Source: Lautropia mirabilis
GTDB lineage: Bacteria; Pseudomonadota; Gammaproteobacteria; Burkholderiales; Burkholderiaceae_B
Direction: 5' to 3'
Assembly: GCA_945876565.1 (NCBI GenBank)
Contig: CAMCOS010000017.1
Location: forward strand, 1-48,932
DNA: 48,932 nucleotides
In this document: positions 48,809-48,932 of the stretch, piece after piece
How positions within the stretch are numbered: position 1 is the stretch's first letter
Layout of the letters: the number at the start of each line of letters is the position of its first letter
Translations under genes and position numbers: made by a program
Notes under the pieces: model-generated
What the model was told of the DNA's origin: nothing
The model's input: only the letters and a program-made list of their open reading frames with translations
Database searches by the model: none

Positions 48809-48932
48809 GAGCAAGCTCCTGCGTAGTCGCTTCGGCGGGTTCCTGCTTCGCTGGACGGCCCGACAGCACCGCTCCTCCACAGGCCAACACGGCATGCCCT
48901 GCCGCTAAGATATTGATCGCGCCGACCAGATC
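48759..48932 (-). mobile_element. right end of an IS200/IS605-family element (partial)
   Basis: It contains the tnpB 3' end followed by a subterminal hairpin (CTCCGG...CCGGGGAG, about 48766-48786) and GATGTCAA. The TCAA resembles the right cleavage site of IS608-type elements, so I place the boundary after it, at 48759. Sequence beyond (48758 and lower) reads directly into the cinA-like gene. Confidence 0.75.
48759..48932 (-). ncRNA. omega-RNA scaffold of TnpB, 3' part (partial)
   Basis: In TnpB elements the guide RNA overlaps the tnpB 3' end and finishes at the right end, with the guide taken from flanking DNA. Here the scaffold would end with the right-end hairpin and GGATGTCAA, and the guide would begin GCATGCAGACAATCCCACGC (48758 downward), the first bases of the cinA-like gene. 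This is inferred from family architecture; transcription is not shown. Confidence 0.6.
48801..48932 (-). CDS. tnpB: TnpB (IS605 OrfB) RNA-guided nuclease, C-terminal end only (partial)
   Basis: The last 43 codons and TAG stop are present; the gene continues beyond the right edge. The first visible residues are DLVGAINILAAGHAVLACGG, the RuvC-III block of TnpB (D-x-x-A-x-N-I), whose Asp is encoded by the final three bases of the window. The remaining tail (SGRPAKQEPAEATTQELALV) is the usual variable C-terminus. TnpB is the compact ancestor of Cas12: it uses an omega-RNA copied from its own 3' end to cut DNA next to a short motif. Intactness of the rest cannot be judged. Confidence 0.85.
   Translation of the reverse strand, partial: DLVGAINILAAGHAVLACGGAVLSGRPAKQEPAEATTQELALV

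Overview
This 48.9 kb window is a piece of chromosome from a betaproteobacterium of the order Burkholderiales, most likely family Alcaligenaceae. The evidence is the gene content and order: trxB | ftsK-lolA-rarA, hrcA-hemH-grpE-dnaK-dnaJ facing nadK-recN, fur | bamE, a PhaR-type phasin promoter and a cyanide-insensitive-type bd oxidase. Protein motifs were read directly; no database search was run, so family names rest on recognised motifs and general knowledge.

Layout. (1) 1-4.7 kb: the last residues of an IS200/IS605-type TnpA lie at the very edge. A decaying catabolic block on the minus strand follows: an FAH-family hydrolase, a gamma-glutamyltransferase-like enzyme, a broken short-chain dehydrogenase, an atypical AroE paralogue and the truncated start of an ABC solute-binding protein. 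(2) 4.7-14.2 kb: serS, a cydA-cydB-DUF2474 bd-oxidase operon, rarA, lolA and ftsK, then the divergent trxB and an Smr-domain gene. (3) 14.7-19.9 kb: a Na+/solute symporter with its DUF4212 partner behind a structured, terminator-bearing leader, then icd, a DUF1841 gene and two small cytochromes c. (4) 20-25.6 kb: an overlapping MoxR-GNAT-CoxE operon and a two-domain M16 peptidase. (5) 25.8-35.8 kb: the heat-shock cluster with two near-consensus sigma-32 promoters, then nadK, recN, fur and bamE. (6) 35.8-46 kb: dapB, murB, tRNA-Gly and tRNA-Cys, an MFS transporter, an MscS-type channel, a Nudix hydrolase, the N-degron transferases aat and bpt, pyrD and a TM2 protein. (7) 46.2-48.9 kb: a phasin with a textbook promoter and PhaR-like operators, an IclR regulator, and a CinA/MoaB-type gene whose 5' end has been replaced by the right end of an IS605-family element. 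The C-terminus of its TnpB and the 3' part of its omega-RNA run off the window.

Most genes are housekeeping. The parts most worth a second look are the TnpB/omega-RNA end fused to the cinA-like gene, the attenuator-like leader in front of the DUF4212/symporter pair, the PhaR-controlled phasin promoter, the MoxR-GNAT-CoxE operon and the gene debris at 2.7-4.6 kb. Both window edges fall inside IS200/IS605-type sequence, which suggests the contig may end at copies of a repeated element.
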